From: Gammaproteobacteria bacterium
GTDB lineage: Bacteria; Pseudomonadota; Gammaproteobacteria; Thiomicrospirales; Thiomicrospiraceae
Direction of reading: 5' to 3'
Assembly (NCBI GenBank): GCA_013153955.1
Contig: JAADDM010000032.1
Coordinates: 1-5,433, forward strand
Length of the DNA: 5,433 bases
The notes under the pieces were generated by a model. That model saw only the letters and a list, made by a program, of their open reading frames with translations. It was not told where the DNA came from and searched no databases. Shown here in pieces: positions 4,201-5,433 of the stretch. Within the stretch, counting starts at the first letter, position 1, and every line of letters begins with the position of its first letter. The position numbers were made by a program, and so were the translations under genes.

Positions 4201-5349
4201 ATGGAGGGAAAGGTGTCATGTGAGGATTTGTCCCTTCGTCTTTTAAGCGTTGCACGGAAATTATCCCGCTCTGCACAATTCAAGAAATATAGACTTAACC
4301 TACCAGAAATATGCAAAACCTTAGCAAGACAGATACTTGACTTTGAATATCACCCGAAGCCCTATGCTTATTTTATCGTGACTGACCCTAAACCACGAGA
4401 AGTGTTCGCCCCGCACTTCTACGATAGGATAGTCCAGCGATGGTTCGTCCTTGAAACAGAACCTTATTTTGATAAACGTTTTTTACCCCAAGCATATGCC
4501 CATAGGAAAGGATTTGGTCCACACAAGGCGGTGCGAAGACTAAGGCATACACTACGCAATAGGAAGTTAACTTTCTATCTCAAGGCTGACATTAGGAATT
4601 TTTTCTATTCAATACATCGTCCGACGCTGTGGGAACTGCTAAACCAATATTGGTTTAGATATATTGAAGAGCATCCATATTACAAATGGCTCACATATGT
4701 GGCGAAAACTGTTTTGTTTACTGACCCGACGAGAAAGTTTTATGTTACGTGTCCACGAACTTTAGTTCATCTTCTTCCACCCCATAAGACTTTGTTTAAT
4801 TGTTCAGCGGACAGAGGCTTGCCTTTGGGAAATGCGACAAGTCAACTGTTTGCTGCTATCTATCTGCACGAATTAGATAGGTTCATAGTCCACGAACTAA
4901 AAATGAAGCACTATTTCAGATACGTTGATGATTTTGTTATATTAGGTTCCGACAAAACAAAGTTGAACGCTGTTTGGGAGAGCGTCAATAGCTTTTTAGA
5001 GTCTAGATTGAAAATGAGGCTTCATCCAAGCAAGAGGATAATCCAACCTGTGAAATATGGTATAGACTTCGTTGGATATGTGATTTGGTCTAGGAGAACC
5101 TTAGTTAGGCAAGCGACTGTCAAAAGAATGTTGTTTCGTTTCTATCAAACCCGTTCTCTCTGCACGAAGGATTGTGTTATGCTTTCAATGTTGCCCAAAA
5201 CGCTGCGAAATTTAATTCGTAAAGGAGCTACTATCGGTGAGTTAGAGCCCCTTTTAGAAGATGTCTTGGAGGTAATGAAAGTCTCTTATAAAGGGTGGCT
5301 GTGCCATGCTGACACTGAACATCTAATTATGAAAATTATGCCATCTTAA
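4201..5349 (+). CDS. DGR-type reverse transcriptase
   Basis: 382 aa from ATG 4201, a normal size for a DGR reverse transcriptase with finger, palm and short thumb and no extra nuclease domain. Motifs in order: an RDP-like TDPKPREVFAPHFYDRIVQ segment (fingers, motif 1/2 region), the PQAYAHRKGFGPHKAV segment, palm motif A LKADIRNFFYSI with Asp130, motif B RGLPLGNATSQLF at 205-217, the catalytic box YVDD at 241-244 (Asp243, Asp244), then the LHPSKR and GIDFVGYVIW segments. The (L/I)GN-x-x-SQ form of motif B is typical of the DGR branch, whereas group II intron enzymes have a QG-type motif there. All catalytic aspartates are present, so the enzyme should be active. It copies TR RNA with errors at adenines, working with Avd. 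It follows TR by 259 bp on the same strand, the usual order. Confidence 0.95.
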   Translation: MEGKVSCEDLSLRLLSVARKLSRSAQFKKYRLNLPEICKTLARQILDFEYHPKPYAYFIVTDPKPREVFAPHFYDRIVQRWFVLETEPYFDKRFLPQAYAHRKGFGPHKAVRRLRHTLRNRKLTFYLKADIRNFFYSIHRPTLWELLNQYWFRYIEEHPYYKWLTYVAKTVLFTDPTRKFYVTCPRTLVHLLPPHKTLFNCSADRGLPLGNATSQLFAAIYLHELDRFIVHELKMKHYFRYVDDFVILGSDKTKLNAVWESVNSFLESRLKMRLHPSKRIIQPVKYGIDFVGYVIWSRRTLVRQATVKRMLFRFYQTRSLCTKDCVMLSMLPKTLRNLIRKGATIGELEPLLEDVLEVMKVSYKGWLCHADTEHLIMKIMPS

Positions 5350-5433
5350 AATGTGCTGAGGAGCAATTGAGTACCACAGGATAGAAACATTGTTAATTGA
5401 GATTCGTTTAATATTCTACAGAACCTGTTGTTT
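5350..5433. other. Right-edge stretch without an assigned feature
   Basis: After the RT stop there are 84 bp with no start-to-stop gene, no clear hairpin plus T-run terminator and no second repeat copy. The sequence at 5356-5388 ends in GGATAGAAAC, which looks like a CRISPR repeat end, but only one copy is present before the window stops. Confidence 0.4.

Noticed and set aside
5356..5388. Possible single CRISPR repeat ending in GGATAGAAAC
   Set aside because: Only one copy is visible; the 45 bases after it show no second repeat and no cas gene is present. Sequence to the right of the window would decide it.

Overview
The window (5,433 bp, all genes on the + strand) is best read as a diversity-generating retroelement (DGR) beside the end of a housekeeping gene. 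It probably comes from a Bacteroidota or related FCB-group chromosome. The pointers are a TAnnTTTG-type promoter box, mostly absent Shine-Dalgarno sequences, secreted proteins built from 'NVGIGTTTP…LDV' repeats, and an E1-beta dehydrogenase gene at the left edge. No tail, capsid, integrase or other clear phage genes are visible, so a chromosomal element that diversifies a cell-surface or secreted protein is more likely than a prophage. The taxonomy is an inference.

Layout. 3-200: C-terminal end of a 2-oxoacid dehydrogenase E1 beta subunit. 201-315: intergenic, with a palindrome and a Bacteroidota-like promoter. 316-1668: secreted repeat protein ending in a peptidase S74 (intramolecular chaperone) domain, with a run of ten G in its signal-peptide region. 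1705-2844: paralogous secreted protein ending in a DUF1566/Lcl_C-like (C-type-lectin-type) domain; its last 101 bp are the variable repeat (VR, 2744-2844). 2845-2977: AT-rich gap with an inverted repeat. 2978-3295: GIY-YIG nuclease. 3261-3740: Avd-like accessory protein, overlapping the nuclease gene. 3741-3840: potentially structured leader. 3841-3941: template repeat (TR). 3942-4200: repeat-filled spacer. 4201-5349: DGR-type reverse transcriptase. 5350-5433: nothing assigned.

How it works together. TR and VR align without gaps over 101 bp with 9 mismatches. Eight of these fall at TR adenines, which is the signature of adenine-specific mutagenic retrohoming. By the known DGR mechanism, TR RNA is copied by the reverse transcriptase with Avd, adenines are miscopied, and the cDNA replaces VR in the target gene. 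TR carries nine AAC codons, seven of which are changed in VR, so the diversified positions lie in the C-terminal ligand-binding-type fold of the secreted target.

The less ordinary parts are the GIY-YIG nuclease gene between VR and avd, a G/T mismatch that breaks the adenine rule, a poly-G tract that could switch the S74 paralog on and off, a long basic N-terminal extension on the Avd protein, and dispersed 'CACAGTGTGCACAG / CTCTGTGG' repeats filling the TR-RT spacer.
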